A stretch of DNA of 64,000 bases from Herbaspirillum sp. alder98 (GTDB lineage Bacteria; Pseudomonadota; Gammaproteobacteria; Burkholderiales; Burkholderiaceae_D), in the NCBI RefSeq assembly GCF_020179755.1, contig NZ_JAIUCY010000002.1, positions 248,001-312,000 of the forward strand, given 5' to 3'. Below are positions 27,287 through 36,638 of this stretch, piece after piece. The position numbers and the translations under genes were made by a program. The notes below the pieces were generated by a model that made no database searches, was not told the DNA's origin, and saw only the letters and a list, made by a program, of their open reading frames with translations. Numbering within the stretch: the stretch's first letter is position 1; every line of letters starts with the position of its first letter.

Positions 27287-29257
27287 ATGTCGATACGATT
27301 GGGGGTCTGTTATTACCCCGAACACTGGCCTGAAACGATGTGGGACAGCGACGCCCGGCGCATGAAGGCGCTCGGCATCAAGCAGGTGCGCATCGGTGAA
27401 TTCGCCTGGAGCCGGATCGAACCGTCGCCGGGCGACCTGCGCTGGGACTGGTTGGACCGCGCCATCGATGTGCTGGCCCGGCACGGCCTGGAAGTGGTGA
27501 TGTGCACGCCGACGGCGACCCCGCCGAAATGGCTGGTCGATCGCCATGACGATCTGCTGGCGGTTGACGCCAACGGTCGCCCGCGCGCCTTCGGTTCGCG
27601 TCGGCACTACGATTTTTCGTCGGATGCCTACTTTGAAGAGTCGCAGCGGATTGTCCGGCTGGTCGGCCAGCGTTATGGCAATCATCCGGCCGTGACCGCC
27701 TGGCAGACCGATAACGAATATGGCTGCCACCAGACGGTGGTCAGTTATTCGGCCGCGGCGCAGCGCCGTTTCAGGCTGTGGCTGCGTGCGCGCTACGGCA
27801 GCATCGAGGCGCTCAATACGGCCTGGGGCACGGTGTTCTGGAGCATGGAATATCGCAGCTTCGATGAAATCGATGCGCCCATCGGCACCGTCACCGAAGC
27901 GCACCCGTCGCATCGACTCGACTACCGCCGCTTCGCCTCGGACGAGGTGGTGCGCTATAACCGCATGCAGGTCGAGCTGTTGCGCGAGCACTCGCCCGGT
28001 CGGCTGATCGTTCACAACTTCATGCAGATGTTCCTGGAGTTCGATCACTACCCGGTGGCGGCGGACCTGGACGTGGCTACCTGGGACAGCTATCCGCTGG
28101 GCGCCCTGGAGGTGATGTGGTTTACGCCGGAAACCCGGGCGCGCTGGCTGCGCACCGGCCATCCCGACTTTGCCAGCTTCAACCACGACCTGTATCGCGG
28201 CATGTCGGCGCAGCCGTTCTGGGTCATGGAGCAGCAACCGGGTCCGGTCAACTGGGCCGACTGGAACCCGCACCCGCTGCCGGGCATGGTGCGCCTGTGG
28301 AGCTGGGAAGCGTTCTCCCACGGGGCAGGTTGCGTGTCGTATTTCCGCTGGCGGCAGGTGCCGTTTGCCCAGGAGCAGATGCATGCCGGCCTGAACCGTC
28401 CGGATGACCAGCTCGATGTGGGCGGCGAGGAAGCCGCCCGCGTGGCGCAAGAGATCGAGCAGGTCACACAAGCCGCCGGCGCGCTGGGACAACCGCGCGG
28501 CAAGGTGGCCTTGCTGTTCGACTACAGCGCCAAATGGCTGTTCGAGATACATCCGCAGGGCGAGGACTTCCTGTATGCGCGGTTTGCCTTCGAGTATTAC
28601 TCGACCCTGCGCTCGCTGGGACTGGACGTCGATATCATCCCGGTCGAGGCGCCGCTGAACGGTTATGCCCTGATCGTGGTGCCGCCCTTGCCGGTGGTGC
28701 CGGACGATCTCGCAGCCCGGCTCCAGCATAGCGGCGCGCAGGTGGTGTTTGGCCCGCGCAGCGGTTCCAAGACGGTGTCGCTGCAGATCCCGGCGACGCT
28801 GGCGCCCGGCGCCTTGCAGGAAATCCTGCCGATCAAGGTGTGGCGCGTCGAGTCGCTGCGCCCCAATGTCAGCGAACCGGTGCAGTTGGGCCGGCTGCAG
28901 GGCCATGCCACGCATTGGCGCGACCTGATCGAGACCGGCGACGGCGTCGAGACCCTGGCTGAGTTTGCCGATGGTCATCCGGCCATCGTCAGGCACCAGC
29001 GGGTACATTACCTGGCGGCGATTTTCGATGCCGGTCTGACCCAGCGCTATTTCGAGCAACTGGCCCAGGCCGCAGGGCTCGAGCCGCAGCGCCTGCCCGA
29101 CACCTTGCGCCTGCAGCGGCGCGGCGGTTTGACCTTTGCGTTCAATTACGCCGACACGGCCGTGGCGCTGCCGCAGGTTGCTGGCGCCACGTTCATCGTG
29201 GGCCAGCCGGACGTGCCGCCGCAGGGCGTGGCGATCTACCGGCCAGCGCAGGAGTAG
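27287..29257 (+). CDS. Glycoside hydrolase family 42 beta-galactosidase
   Basis: Cytosolic enzyme of 656 aa cleaving beta-galactosides brought in by the surrounding ABC importer. GH42 features: N-terminal GVCYYPEHWPETMWDSDARR, the acid/base Glu in TDNEYGCH (residue ~144), and the nucleophile Glu in FWVMEQQPGPVNW (residue ~315); a Cys-free trimerisation-type domain and short beta domain follow. AAGGAG sits 8 nt before the ATG at 27287, which settles the start over the GTG at 27278. No signal peptide, so the substrate must be imported. Placement between ATPase and binding-protein genes points to a galactoside as transport substrate. Confidence 0.92.
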   Translation: MSIRLGVCYYPEHWPETMWDSDARRMKALGIKQVRIGEFAWSRIEPSPGDLRWDWLDRAIDVLARHGLEVVMCTPTATPPKWLVDRHDDLLAVDANGRPRAFGSRRHYDFSSDAYFEESQRIVRLVGQRYGNHPAVTAWQTDNEYGCHQTVVSYSAAAQRRFRLWLRARYGSIEALNTAWGTVFWSMEYRSFDEIDAPIGTVTEAHPSHRLDYRRFASDEVVRYNRMQVELLREHSPGRLIVHNFMQMFLEFDHYPVAADLDVATWDSYPLGALEVMWFTPETRARWLRTGHPDFASFNHDLYRGMSAQPFWVMEQQPGPVNWADWNPHPLPGMVRLWSWEAFSHGAGCVSYFRWRQVPFAQEQMHAGLNRPDDQLDVGGEEAARVAQEIEQVTQAAGALGQPRGKVALLFDYSAKWLFEIHPQGEDFLYARFAFEYYSTLRSLGLDVDIIPVEAPLNGYALIVVPPLPVVPDDLAARLQHSGAQVVFGPRSGSKTVSLQIPATLAPGALQEILPIKVWRVESLRPNVSEPVQLGRLQGHATHWRDLIETGDGVETLAEFADGHPAIVRHQRVHYLAAIFDAGLTQRYFEQLAQAAGLEPQRLPDTLRLQRRGGLTFAFNYADTAVALPQVAGATFIVGQPDVPPQGVAIYRPAQE

Positions 29258-29372
29258 GGCGGGAGCAGGGCAGATACACGATCAGGAAGAGTGTGAAAAA
29301 TGTGCAAACAGGACGCTAGAGCCTGCACCGCATACAAGAACCGGATTTGCTAATAATTACCTGGAGACAACA

Positions 29373-30611
29373 ATGATTAAATCCCTACGCATGGGCTTGC
29401 TGGCGACCCTGATCGCCGGCGCCTCGGTATCGGTCGCAGCGGGTACGCTTTCGCTCAATATCGCCTACAAGGGCGCGGTCCAGCGCACGGTCTGGCAATC
29501 GACCCTGGATGAATTCAAGAAGGCCAATCCCGATGTCGAGATCAAGGCCACCTTCGTCGAGGAAGAAGCCTACAAGGTGCAATTGCCCGGCTGGCTGTCG
29601 ACCCAGGCGCCCGACATCATCACCTGGCACAACGGCGAACGGATGGCTTTCTATGCCAGCCGCGGCCTGCTGGAAGATGTCAGCGAAGACTGGAAGAAGA
29701 ACAACTGGGACGCCACCTACGCGTCCACCAAGGATTCGTCCTCCTACAAGGGCAAGCAATACGCCTTGCCCACCGTGTACTACTCGTGGGGCATGTTCTA
29801 TCGCAAGGACGTCTTCAAGACCGCCGGCATCAGTGCCGAGCCGAAGACCTGGGATGAGTTCCTGGAGGCCTGCAAGAAGCTCAAGGCCGCAGGCGTGACG
29901 CCGCTGGCGGTGGGCGGACGCGACGCCTGGACCCTGGCGGGCTGGTTCGACTACCTCGATCTGCGACTCAACGGCAATGCGTTCCACCAGCAGTTGATGG
30001 CCGGCGAGATCGCCTACACCGATCCGCGCGTCAAGAAGGTCTACAGCGCCTGGAAAACCCTGATCGACAACAAGTACTTCATCGACAATGCGCTGTCCTA
30101 CGACCTGGACGGTGCGCAGCCTTTCCTGTTCCAGGGCAAGGCCGCGATGATGCTCATGGGTACCTTCATCGCCAAGGGCTTCCCGGCCAACATGGCGGCC
30201 AACATGGGTTACTTCCAGTTCCCCATCATCGACGCCAAGGTGCCGACGGCCGAAGAAGGCCCGACCGAATCGATGCATATTCCCGCCAAGGCTCGCAACA
30301 AGGTCGATGCCCGCCGCTTCCTGGCCTTCGTCGGCACCCCGGCCATCAGCGCCAAGCTGGGCGAGGGGCTGGGTTCACTGCCGGCCAACAGCAAATCGCC
30401 TGAGCCGACCGACCCGATCTCGCGCATCGGCTTCCAGATCCTGTCGGAGGCCAAGGGCGGCGTGTCGCAGTTCTACGACCGCGACATGACCAAGGAAATG
30501 GCCGACGAGGGCATGAAGGGGATGCAGAAGTTCGTCAGCGATCCGAGCAAGATCGACGACGTGCTGAACCAGCTCGAACAGAGCCGCAAGCGCATCTACA
30601 AGAAATCCTGA
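29373..30611 (+). CDS. Sugar ABC importer periplasmic binding protein (CUT1 type)
   Basis: 412-aa periplasmic receptor. Signal peptide (SLRMGLLATLIAGASVSVAAG) cleaved near residue 24. Class-I/II extracellular solute-binding pattern: LDEFKKANPDVEIKATFVEE, LSTQAPDIITWHNGERM, YALPTVYYSWGMFYRKDVF, LFQGKAAMMLMGTF. Start ATG at 29373 has GGAGA 8 nt upstream. It is followed by a strong hairpin before the permease genes. Substrate likely a galactoside, inferred from the GH42 gene. Confidence 0.93.
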   Translation: MIKSLRMGLLATLIAGASVSVAAGTLSLNIAYKGAVQRTVWQSTLDEFKKANPDVEIKATFVEEEAYKVQLPGWLSTQAPDIITWHNGERMAFYASRGLLEDVSEDWKKNNWDATYASTKDSSSYKGKQYALPTVYYSWGMFYRKDVFKTAGISAEPKTWDEFLEACKKLKAAGVTPLAVGGRDAWTLAGWFDYLDLRLNGNAFHQQLMAGEIAYTDPRVKKVYSAWKTLIDNKYFIDNALSYDLDGAQPFLFQGKAAMMLMGTFIAKGFPANMAANMGYFQFPIIDAKVPTAEEGPTESMHIPAKARNKVDARRFLAFVGTPAISAKLGEGLGSLPANSKSPEPTDPISRIGFQILSEAKGGVSQFYDRDMTKEMADEGMKGMQKFVSDPSKIDDVLNQLEQSRKRIYKKS

Positions 30612-30635
30612 GCCTGAGTAGTCAGTATGTTGCAA

Positions 30636-30663
30636 GGTGCTTGCCCGGTGGCCGGGCAGCACC
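30636..30663 (+). promoter_or_regulatory. Intercistronic hairpin between binding-protein and permease genes
   Basis: GGTGCTTGCCCGG and CCGGGCAGCACC pair almost fully around a three-base loop. No long T-run follows, so it more likely stabilises the upstream message or attenuates read-through, giving more binding protein than permease. Confidence 0.6.
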
Positions 30664-30712
30664 GTTTTCCGACCGCAAGCCATGCGGCTTCGGACAATAG
30701 GAGTCCATCGTC

Positions 30713-31645
30713 ATGCTTGCGCAAACGCCTGTGATCCATCCACCAGGGAATTCCACCGTCGCGCCCCCGACGTCCAACGCCGCGTCCCAACGGCAAACGG
30801 CGGCCCGCCGCAACCGTGCAGCGCTGTGGTTTCTCGCCCCAGCCTGCCTGATGACGCTGGTCTATGTGCTGTACCCGATCGGGTACACCATCTACCTTAG
30901 TTTTTTCAACTGGGATGGCATGACCGCGCCCCAGTTCGTGGGCCTGGCCAACTACATCGAGCTGTTCCAGGCGCCGACCTTCCATACCGCCCTGAAGAAC
31001 AATGTCGCCTGGCTGGTGATGTTCTTGCTGGCGCCGCCGATGGGTCTGGCCATTGCGCTCTACCTGAACCAGAAGGTGCGCGGCATGCGGGTGGTGAAGT
31101 CGCTGTTCTTCGCGCCCTTCGTGCTGTCGGGCGTGGTGGTGGGGCTGATCTTCAGCTGGTTCTACGATCCCACCTTCGGCTTGCTGTCGGTGGTGCTGGG
31201 GCATGGCATCCCGGTGCTGGGCGACGCCCGTTACGTGACCTTCGGCATCATCGCCGCGGCGCTCTGGCCGCAGACCGCCTACTGCATGATCCTGTACCTG
31301 ACCGGCCTGACGGCGATCAACAACGACCAGGTCGAAGCGGCGCGCATGGAAGGCGCCCGTGGCTGGACCATGCTGCGCTACGTGATCCTGCCGCAGTTGC
31401 GCCCGACCACCTTCATGGCCTTCGTGGTCAGCATCATCGGCGCGCTGCGCAGCTTCGACCTGATCTCGGTGATGTCCAGCGGCGGCCCTTACGAAAGTTC
31501 GACCGTGCTGGCCTATTACGCCTATGACCAGGCGATCAAGTATTACCGCCAGGGTTATTCGGCGGCGGTGGCGGTGACGCTGTTTGCGATCATGCTGGTC
31601 TATATCGTCTATCAACTGCGCCGCATGCTGCGCTCGGAACGCTAG
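30713..31645 (+). CDS. Sugar ABC importer permease 1 (MalF/UgpA type)
   Basis: 310-aa inner-membrane permease with six predicted helices after a ~35-residue polar N-terminal extension. The EAA loop that docks the ATPase is clear: EAARMEGARGWTMLRYVILP. Other family marks: LYPIGYTIYLSFFNWDG and LIFSWFYDPTFGLL. Start ATG at 30713. The next permease begins 10 bp after its stop. Confidence 0.92.
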   Translation: MLAQTPVIHPPGNSTVAPPTSNAASQRQTAARRNRAALWFLAPACLMTLVYVLYPIGYTIYLSFFNWDGMTAPQFVGLANYIELFQAPTFHTALKNNVAWLVMFLLAPPMGLAIALYLNQKVRGMRVVKSLFFAPFVLSGVVVGLIFSWFYDPTFGLLSVVLGHGIPVLGDARYVTFGIIAAALWPQTAYCMILYLTGLTAINNDQVEAARMEGARGWTMLRYVILPQLRPTTFMAFVVSIIGALRSFDLISVMSSGGPYESSTVLAYYAYDQAIKYYRQGYSAAVAVTLFAIMLVYIVYQLRRMLRSER

Positions 31646-31654
31646 GAGAGCGCC

Positions 31655-32506
31655 ATGTTTCCAACACCAATAGAAAAATGGAAGCCGCTCAACCGCCTGT
31701 TCTACCAGTTGTCGCTGCCGGTGGCACTGCTGATCTGGCTGTTGCCGATGCTGACCGCGCTGGTGACCTCGATCCGTTCGACCGATGAGTTGATGGCGGG
31801 CAACTATTGGGGCTGGCCACGCGACTTTGCGATGCTGGAGAACTATCGCCAGGCGCTGACGGCGTCGCCCATGCTGCATTATTTCTGGAACAGTTGCCTC
31901 ATCACGATCCCCTCGGTCATCGGCGCCATCGCGCTGGCGGCGATGGCGGGTTTCGCGCTGTCGACCTACAAGTTTCGCGGCAACACCCTGTTGTTCGCCA
32001 CCTTCGTGGCCTGCAACTTCGTGCCGCAGCAGATCCTGATGATCCCGGTGCGCGATCTGACCCTGTCGCTGGGACTGTTCAATACCGTCACCGGCATGGT
32101 GTTGTTCCATGTGGCCATGCAGACCGGATTCTGCACGCTGTTCCTGCGTAACTTCATCAAGCAGCTGCCCTACGAGATGATCGAGGCGGCCCGCATCGAA
32201 GGCGCCAGCGAGTGGACCGTGTTCTACCGGATCGTGCTGCCATTGATCCGCCCGGCGCTGGCGGCGCTGTCGGTGCTGGTGTTTACCTTTGTCTGGAACG
32301 ATTATTTCTGGGCGCTGGTGCTGACCCAGGGCGATGATGCCGCACCGATCACGGTCGGCGTGGCGGCCCTGCGCGGGCAGTGGACGACGGCATGGAATCT
32401 GGTGTCGGCGGGATCGATACTGGCGGCGCTGCCATCGGTATTGTTGTTCTTCGTGATGCAGAAGCAGTTCGTGGCCGGATTGACGTTCGGTGCAAGCAAG
32501 GGCTAA
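31655..32506 (+). CDS. Sugar ABC importer permease 2 (MalG/UgpE type)
   Basis: 283-aa inner-membrane permease, six predicted helices, pairing with permease 1. EAA loop: EAARIEGASEWTVFYRIVLP. The helix-4 region (LATFVACNFVPQQILMIP here FATFVACNFVPQQ) and the C-terminal FVAGLTFGASKG tail are characteristic. Last gene of the operon. A GGCCGAGC / GCTCGGCC hairpin (32522-32548) lies after the stop but lacks a T-run. Confidence 0.93.
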   Translation: MFPTPIEKWKPLNRLFYQLSLPVALLIWLLPMLTALVTSIRSTDELMAGNYWGWPRDFAMLENYRQALTASPMLHYFWNSCLITIPSVIGAIALAAMAGFALSTYKFRGNTLLFATFVACNFVPQQILMIPVRDLTLSLGLFNTVTGMVLFHVAMQTGFCTLFLRNFIKQLPYEMIEAARIEGASEWTVFYRIVLPLIRPALAALSVLVFTFVWNDYFWALVLTQGDDAAPITVGVAALRGQWTTAWNLVSAGSILAALPSVLLFFVMQKQFVAGLTFGASKG

Positions 32507-32587
32507 GGGCTAACGACTGAAGGCCGAGCGAAATGAATCGGCTCGGCCCGGTTCGGTGAAGGGCGGGGCGCCGCCTGAAGGTGGCGA

Positions 32588-32851
32588 TCAGTTGAGCAGT
32601 TGCAGCAAGACTCCGACGGTGGCGGCCATCAGGAAGCCCAGCATCCATTTCAACAGGGTGAACTGACCATTGACGTCAGCACGAAATTCGCAGACCTCGA
32701 ATCGCAGTTGATTCAGGTCCGCTTTCTTTGCAAGTTCGTTATCCATGGCTTGGGCAAGTGATTTGGCGTGGGCTTCAGCCTGAGGTGTCGGGATGCCGGC
32801 GCTCTCAAGCCGCTTGATGTATTCGTGGGTGTCGAACAGTGTGGTAGACAT
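32588..32851 (-). CDS. DUF1640-family coiled-coil protein with C-terminal membrane anchor
   Basis: 87-aa protein: MSTTLFDTHEYIKRLESAG, then a coiled coil (EAHAKSLAQAMDNELAKKAD), and one C-terminal helix (WMLGFLMAATVGVLLQLL). This matches the small DUF1640 proteins frequent in betaproteobacteria, related to mitochondrial CCDC90/MCUR1. Start ATG at 32851 with AGGA about 7 nt upstream; a longer frame upstream has no similarity. Role unknown. Confidence 0.8.
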   Translation of the reverse strand: MSTTLFDTHEYIKRLESAGIPTPQAEAHAKSLAQAMDNELAKKADLNQLRFEVCEFRADVNGQFTLLKWMLGFLMAATVGVLLQLLN

Positions 32852-33081
32852 CGTTTGTCCTGAAAAGGTTGTGCACTCGGCGTTCGGTGGATGATTGGCA
32901 ACGCAGGGAAAGTGCATCAGATGTGCCATTGCTGTCTTTACATGATGATGAAACGCCACATTTCTCGTTCGATTTCGGTGTCCGACGGCGTGGTTGGCAG
33001 GAATTGACGGTCTTGTGTCATTGACGCCAACCGGGCGGAGATCGACAATTTCCGTTCCCCATCCCATTGGCTCGCTCCCCC

Positions 33082-34338
33082 ATGTCTTTTGTCTCACCCC
33101 TTGTCGATAATCCCGCTGCCGCCGATCCGGGGCGGCGCAACGCGGCAGTCCTGGCCGTGTGCCAGGGCTTGTACACCTGCGCCATTTCGATCGACCTTAC
33201 CTTGACCGCACTGACTGGCTGGCAACTGGCGCCCGACAAGGCGCTGGCGACGCTGCCGTTTGCGCTGATCACGGTGGCCGGTGCGGTCGTCACCTGGTTC
33301 GCGGCTTTCCTGATCCAGCGGCTGGGCCGGCGCCTGTCATTTGCACTGGGTGCGGCCAGTTGCACGGCGGGCGGCCTGATATCGGTGTGGTCGGTGTTTC
33401 ACGGCGACTTCTGGGTCTTCTGTGCCGGCACCGCACTGGTCGGCGTTTTCCAGGCCTTTGCCCAGTATTACCGGCTGGCGGCGGCCGATGCGGTGGCCAG
33501 CCAATTCAAGAGTCGTGCCATTTCCACCGTGCTGGCCGGCGGCGTGATCGCCGCCATCATCGGCCCGGCGCTGGCCGCATGGAGCCGCGACCTGTTTCCG
33601 ACGGCGCTGTTTGCGGGAGCTTATCTGGTGGTGGCGGCGATGGGCGCGTTGTCGGTGCTGGTACTGCTGCTGGCCTATCGCGAAACCTCGGTGTCGACCC
33701 CGGCGGCGGCCATCGAAGCTGGCGCCGCGGCTCGCCCGCTGGGGCAGATCGTGCGTTCGCCGGTCTTCGTGGCATCGGTGGCCAACAATGTGGCCGGTTC
33801 GATGGTGATGATGTTCATCATGACCGCCGCACCACTGGCGGCAGTCGCTTGCCACTACAGCATCGACGATGGGGCGGCCATCATCCAGTGGCATCTGGTG
33901 GGCATGTACGCGCCATCCTTCTTTGCCGGCCACCTGATCAAGCGCTTTGGCCTTGGCCCGGTGTTGCTGGTGGGCCTGGGTCTCAACCTGGGTTGCGCGC
34001 TGACCGCCATGGCCTCGACCAGTTTGCCGGCTTTCCATGCGGCCCTGTTGTTGCTGGGCGTGGGCTGGAACTTCATGTTCGTCGGTGGCACCACCTTGCT
34101 GGCGCAGGCCTATGCCCCGGCCGAGCGCGCCAAGACCCAGGGCTTCTCGGAATTGCTGCGCTATGCCGCCACCGCCCTGGCCACGCTCGGCGCCGGTCCC
34201 TTGCTGGCCCGGTTCGGCTGGCAGACGCTGAACATGGCGATCCTGCCGGTGCTGCTGTTATGCGCCATGGCGACGGCGCACTGGATGCAGGCGCAGCGGC
34301 GTGCCCGCTCGCTGGCGCCAGCATCGGATACCGCATGA
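33082..34338 (+). CDS. Major facilitator superfamily transporter
   Basis: 418-aa inner-membrane transporter with 12 predicted helices. Loop 2-3 has the MFS signature form FLIQRLGRRLSFALG. Helical pairs follow regularly (FWVFCAGTALVGVFQAFAQYY, HAALLLLGVGWNFMFVGGTTLL). Start at ATG 33082; a TTG five codons earlier is possible. Its stop overlaps the start of the GlxA-like regulator gene as ATGA, so the two are coupled. Substrate unknown. Confidence 0.9.
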   Translation: MSFVSPLVDNPAAADPGRRNAAVLAVCQGLYTCAISIDLTLTALTGWQLAPDKALATLPFALITVAGAVVTWFAAFLIQRLGRRLSFALGAASCTAGGLISVWSVFHGDFWVFCAGTALVGVFQAFAQYYRLAAADAVASQFKSRAISTVLAGGVIAAIIGPALAAWSRDLFPTALFAGAYLVVAAMGALSVLVLLLAYRETSVSTPAAAIEAGAAARPLGQIVRSPVFVASVANNVAGSMVMMFIMTAAPLAAVACHYSIDDGAAIIQWHLVGMYAPSFFAGHLIKRFGLGPVLLVGLGLNLGCALTAMASTSLPAFHAALLLLGVGWNFMFVGGTTLLAQAYAPAERAKTQGFSELLRYAATALATLGAGPLLARFGWQTLNMAILPVLLLCAMATAHWMQAQRRARSLAPASDTA

Positions 34339-35327
34339 GGTCCGCCATCGCCAAGCCGCCGCACCGGGTCGTCCTGCTGGCCTATGACGGCATGAACCTG
34401 CTCGACCTGTCCGGGCCGCTGCAGGTATTCGCCACCGCCAACCGGCTCCATGCAAAGGGTGACCTCTATCGGCTGCAGGTGGTCTCGGCCCGGGGTGGCG
34501 TCATTCATACCAATGCCGGGCTGCCGGTAGCCACCGAAGCGTTGGCGCAACTCGACCTGCGCGAGGCGAGCGGCATCCACACGCTGATTTCGCCAGGCGG
34601 CAGTACCGGCGATTCGTTTGTCATCGACGCCGCACTGGTGCAATGGATACGTGACCATGCCGCGTTGATCCAGCGGGTTTGTTCGGTCTGCACCGGCGCT
34701 TTTCACCTGGCCGATGCCGGGCTGCTGGACGGCTTGCGGGTAACCACGCACTGGGACTGGGCGAGCCGCCTGCAACAGCAATATCCGGCCCTGCAGGTCG
34801 ATGCCGAGCCGATCTTCATCCGCCAGGGACGGGTCTGGACGTCGGCCGGCGTGACCGCCGGCATCGACCTGGCGCTGGCCTTGGTGGAGCAGGATTTCGG
34901 GCACCCGAAGGCGATTGCCACGGCGCGCCAGCTGGTGATGTTCATCAAGCGCCCGGGCGGGCAATCGCAATTCAGTGCGCCCCTGGCGTCGCAGACGGCG
35001 GGCGCCGGTCGTTTTGCCGAATTGCATGCCTGGATCGCGGCCAACCTGGGCCAGGACCTGCGGGTCGACAACCTGGCCCGCCACGTTCACATGAGTCCGC
35101 GCACCTTCGCCCGGGCCTATGTCGCCGAGCTGGGGCGTACACCCGCCCGCACGGTCGAATTGATGCGGCTGGAAGCGGCGCGCCGCGCCCTCGAAGAAAC
35201 CGCCTTGCCGCTCAAACGGATCGCCACCGAAGCCGGCTATGGAGAAGAGCAGAACCTGCGCCGGGTGTTCCAGCGTCAGCTAGGCGTCAGCCCGGCGCAG
35301 TATCGCGAAAGGTTCTCTGCGCATTGA
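34335..35327 (+). CDS. GlxA-type transcriptional regulator (DJ-1/PfpI plus AraC domains)
   Basis: 330-aa regulator. Residues ~10-180 form a DJ-1/PfpI-like domain (VVLLAYDGMNLLDLSGPLQVF; the elbow Cys lies in CSVCTGAFHLADAGLL). Residues ~235-328 are an AraC double helix-turn-helix (DNLARHVHMSPRTFARAY, LKRIATEAGYGEEQNLRRVF, GVSPAQYRERF). The ATG at 34335 overlaps the MFS stop, so it probably controls that transporter. Effector unknown. Confidence 0.93.
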   Translation: MRSAIAKPPHRVVLLAYDGMNLLDLSGPLQVFATANRLHAKGDLYRLQVVSARGGVIHTNAGLPVATEALAQLDLREASGIHTLISPGGSTGDSFVIDAALVQWIRDHAALIQRVCSVCTGAFHLADAGLLDGLRVTTHWDWASRLQQQYPALQVDAEPIFIRQGRVWTSAGVTAGIDLALALVEQDFGHPKAIATARQLVMFIKRPGGQSQFSAPLASQTAGAGRFAELHAWIAANLGQDLRVDNLARHVHMSPRTFARAYVAELGRTPARTVELMRLEAARRALEETALPLKRIATEAGYGEEQNLRRVFQRQLGVSPAQYRERFSAH

Positions 35328-35367
35328 GGGCATAATCCGGGTTTGGCCAATTCGTTTCGAACCCAGC

Positions 35368-36249
35368 ATGCAAGCACCGCAACTTCCCCGATTGCGCAGG
35401 ATGACGCTGTCAGCCGCCGGCATCGGCGTGACCCGGGCCACCCTGGCGCGACCGCTGGCTTCGCCGCCCGTCATCGAGCTGCCGTGCGCCGATGCGTTTT
35501 CGGTGATCGTGCAGTTGAAGGACTTCCGGCACCACAAACTGTGGCGCGGCGGCCAGTTACTGCATGCGGGAGGGCACAAGCGCGGCGAGATCGCCATCAC
35601 CGACATGAACGATGGCTGGCGCTGCCAGCATCTGAGCAGTTACGACAACGTGCGCTTTCATCTGACCAGGTCGAGCCTGGATGAACTCAGCCGCGAAGGC
35701 GGGTTGCGCGTCACCGGGCTGGATCCGGTACAGGCAGCGCAGGACCCGGTGGTGTTTCACCTGGCCCAGGCGGTGCTGGCCGCCGACGAGGCCGATTCGC
35801 TGTTCTTCGACACTCTTACGCTGGCATTGCACACCCATCTGGGCAGTCGCTACGGCCAGCAGGCCAGGCCGCGCCGCATCGGCGGGCTGGCGGCCTGGCA
35901 AGAAGCGCGTGCGCGCGAATACCTGATGGCCCACCTCGCGCGACGCCCGACCCTGATCGAGATTGCCCTTCAATGCGGCCTCTCGCGCGCCCATTTCACA
36001 CGCGCGTTCAAGATCAGTTTTGGATTGCCGGCCTACGCGTGGCTGCAACAACAGCGTATCGACCGAGCACGTCAACTGCTGGCCAGGGGCGACAAGAGCA
36101 TGACGCAGGTCGCGCTGGACTGCGGCTTTTCGGACCAGAGTCATTTCATCCGGGTGTTCAAGCGTGTTACCGGCCTGACCCCGATGGCCTGGGCCCGCTC
36201 GGCGAGCGGGAGTCAGCCTGCTTCCGGCGAGCCCATCGGTGAAAGATGA
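35368..36249 (+). CDS. AraC-family transcriptional regulator
   Basis: 293-aa regulator. The C-terminal ~100 residues are an AraC DNA-binding domain: LIEIALQCGLSRAHFTRAFK and MTQVALDCGFSDQSHFIRVFKRVTG. The N-terminal sensor half (FSVIVQLKDFRHHKLWRGG, EIAITDMNDGWRC) resembles proteins of the cupin-like AraC group. The last 83 bases overlap the convergent YedE-like gene. Targets unknown. Confidence 0.9.
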   Translation: MQAPQLPRLRRMTLSAAGIGVTRATLARPLASPPVIELPCADAFSVIVQLKDFRHHKLWRGGQLLHAGGHKRGEIAITDMNDGWRCQHLSSYDNVRFHLTRSSLDELSREGGLRVTGLDPVQAAQDPVVFHLAQAVLAADEADSLFFDTLTLALHTHLGSRYGQQARPRRIGGLAAWQEARAREYLMAHLARRPTLIEIALQCGLSRAHFTRAFKISFGLPAYAWLQQQRIDRARQLLARGDKSMTQVALDCGFSDQSHFIRVFKRVTGLTPMAWARSASGSQPASGEPIGER

Positions 36250-36634
36250 GCATTCCCGCCAGCATTGCCACGACAAACACGGCGCCCTTGACTTGCCCCG
36301 CGCCCAGCAGCACCAGCGCCGGCCCTGGACAGATGCCGGCGATGCCCCAGCCGACGCCAAACAGCAGGCTGCCGATCACCAACCGCCGATCGATTCCTTT
36401 GGCCGTGGGTAATTGCATAGCCGCGCCCAGCAGCGACTGACGCCGCCTGCGGGCGACCGCGAATGCGGGCAGGCCGACACCGATGGCCCCGGCCATGACC
36501 AGGGCCAGGGATGGGTCCCACGCGCCGGCGAGGTCCAGAAAGCCCAGCACCTTGGCCGGATTGGCCATGCCGGAAACAATCAATCCAAGACCGAACAGCA
36601 GGCCGGCCAGCAGGGCGGTCAATTTGCCTGTCAT
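36167..36634 (-). CDS. YeeE/YedE-family membrane protein (DUF6691), second half of pair
   Basis: 155-aa inner-membrane protein with four helices (LTALLAGLLFGLGLIVSGMA, DPSLALVMAGAIGVGLPAF, LVIGSLLFGVGWGIAGICPG, GAVFVVAMLAGMLIFH). The GxGxGxxGxCPGPAL motif (GWGIAGICPGPALV) carries the conserved Cys of this sulfur-compound transporter group. It starts four bases after the partner gene ends. Proposed role: thiosulfate or sulfide-related import. Its tail overlaps the convergent AraC gene. Confidence 0.88.
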   Translation of the reverse strand: MTGKLTALLAGLLFGLGLIVSGMANPAKVLGFLDLAGAWDPSLALVMAGAIGVGLPAFAVARRRRQSLLGAAMQLPTAKGIDRRLVIGSLLFGVGWGIAGICPGPALVLLGAGQVKGAVFVVAMLAGMLIFHRWARRKQADSRSPSGPRPSGSGR

Positions 36635-36638
36635 CGGT

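Noticed and set aside
32522-32548. Terminator after the sugar permease gene
   Set aside because: A GGCCGAGC/GCTCGGCC stem exists but the loop is long and no T-run follows.
33159-34334. In-frame extension of the GlxA-like regulator upstream through the MFS gene
   Set aside because: The MFS frame is clearly coding here, and the regulator domain begins right after the ATG at 34335.
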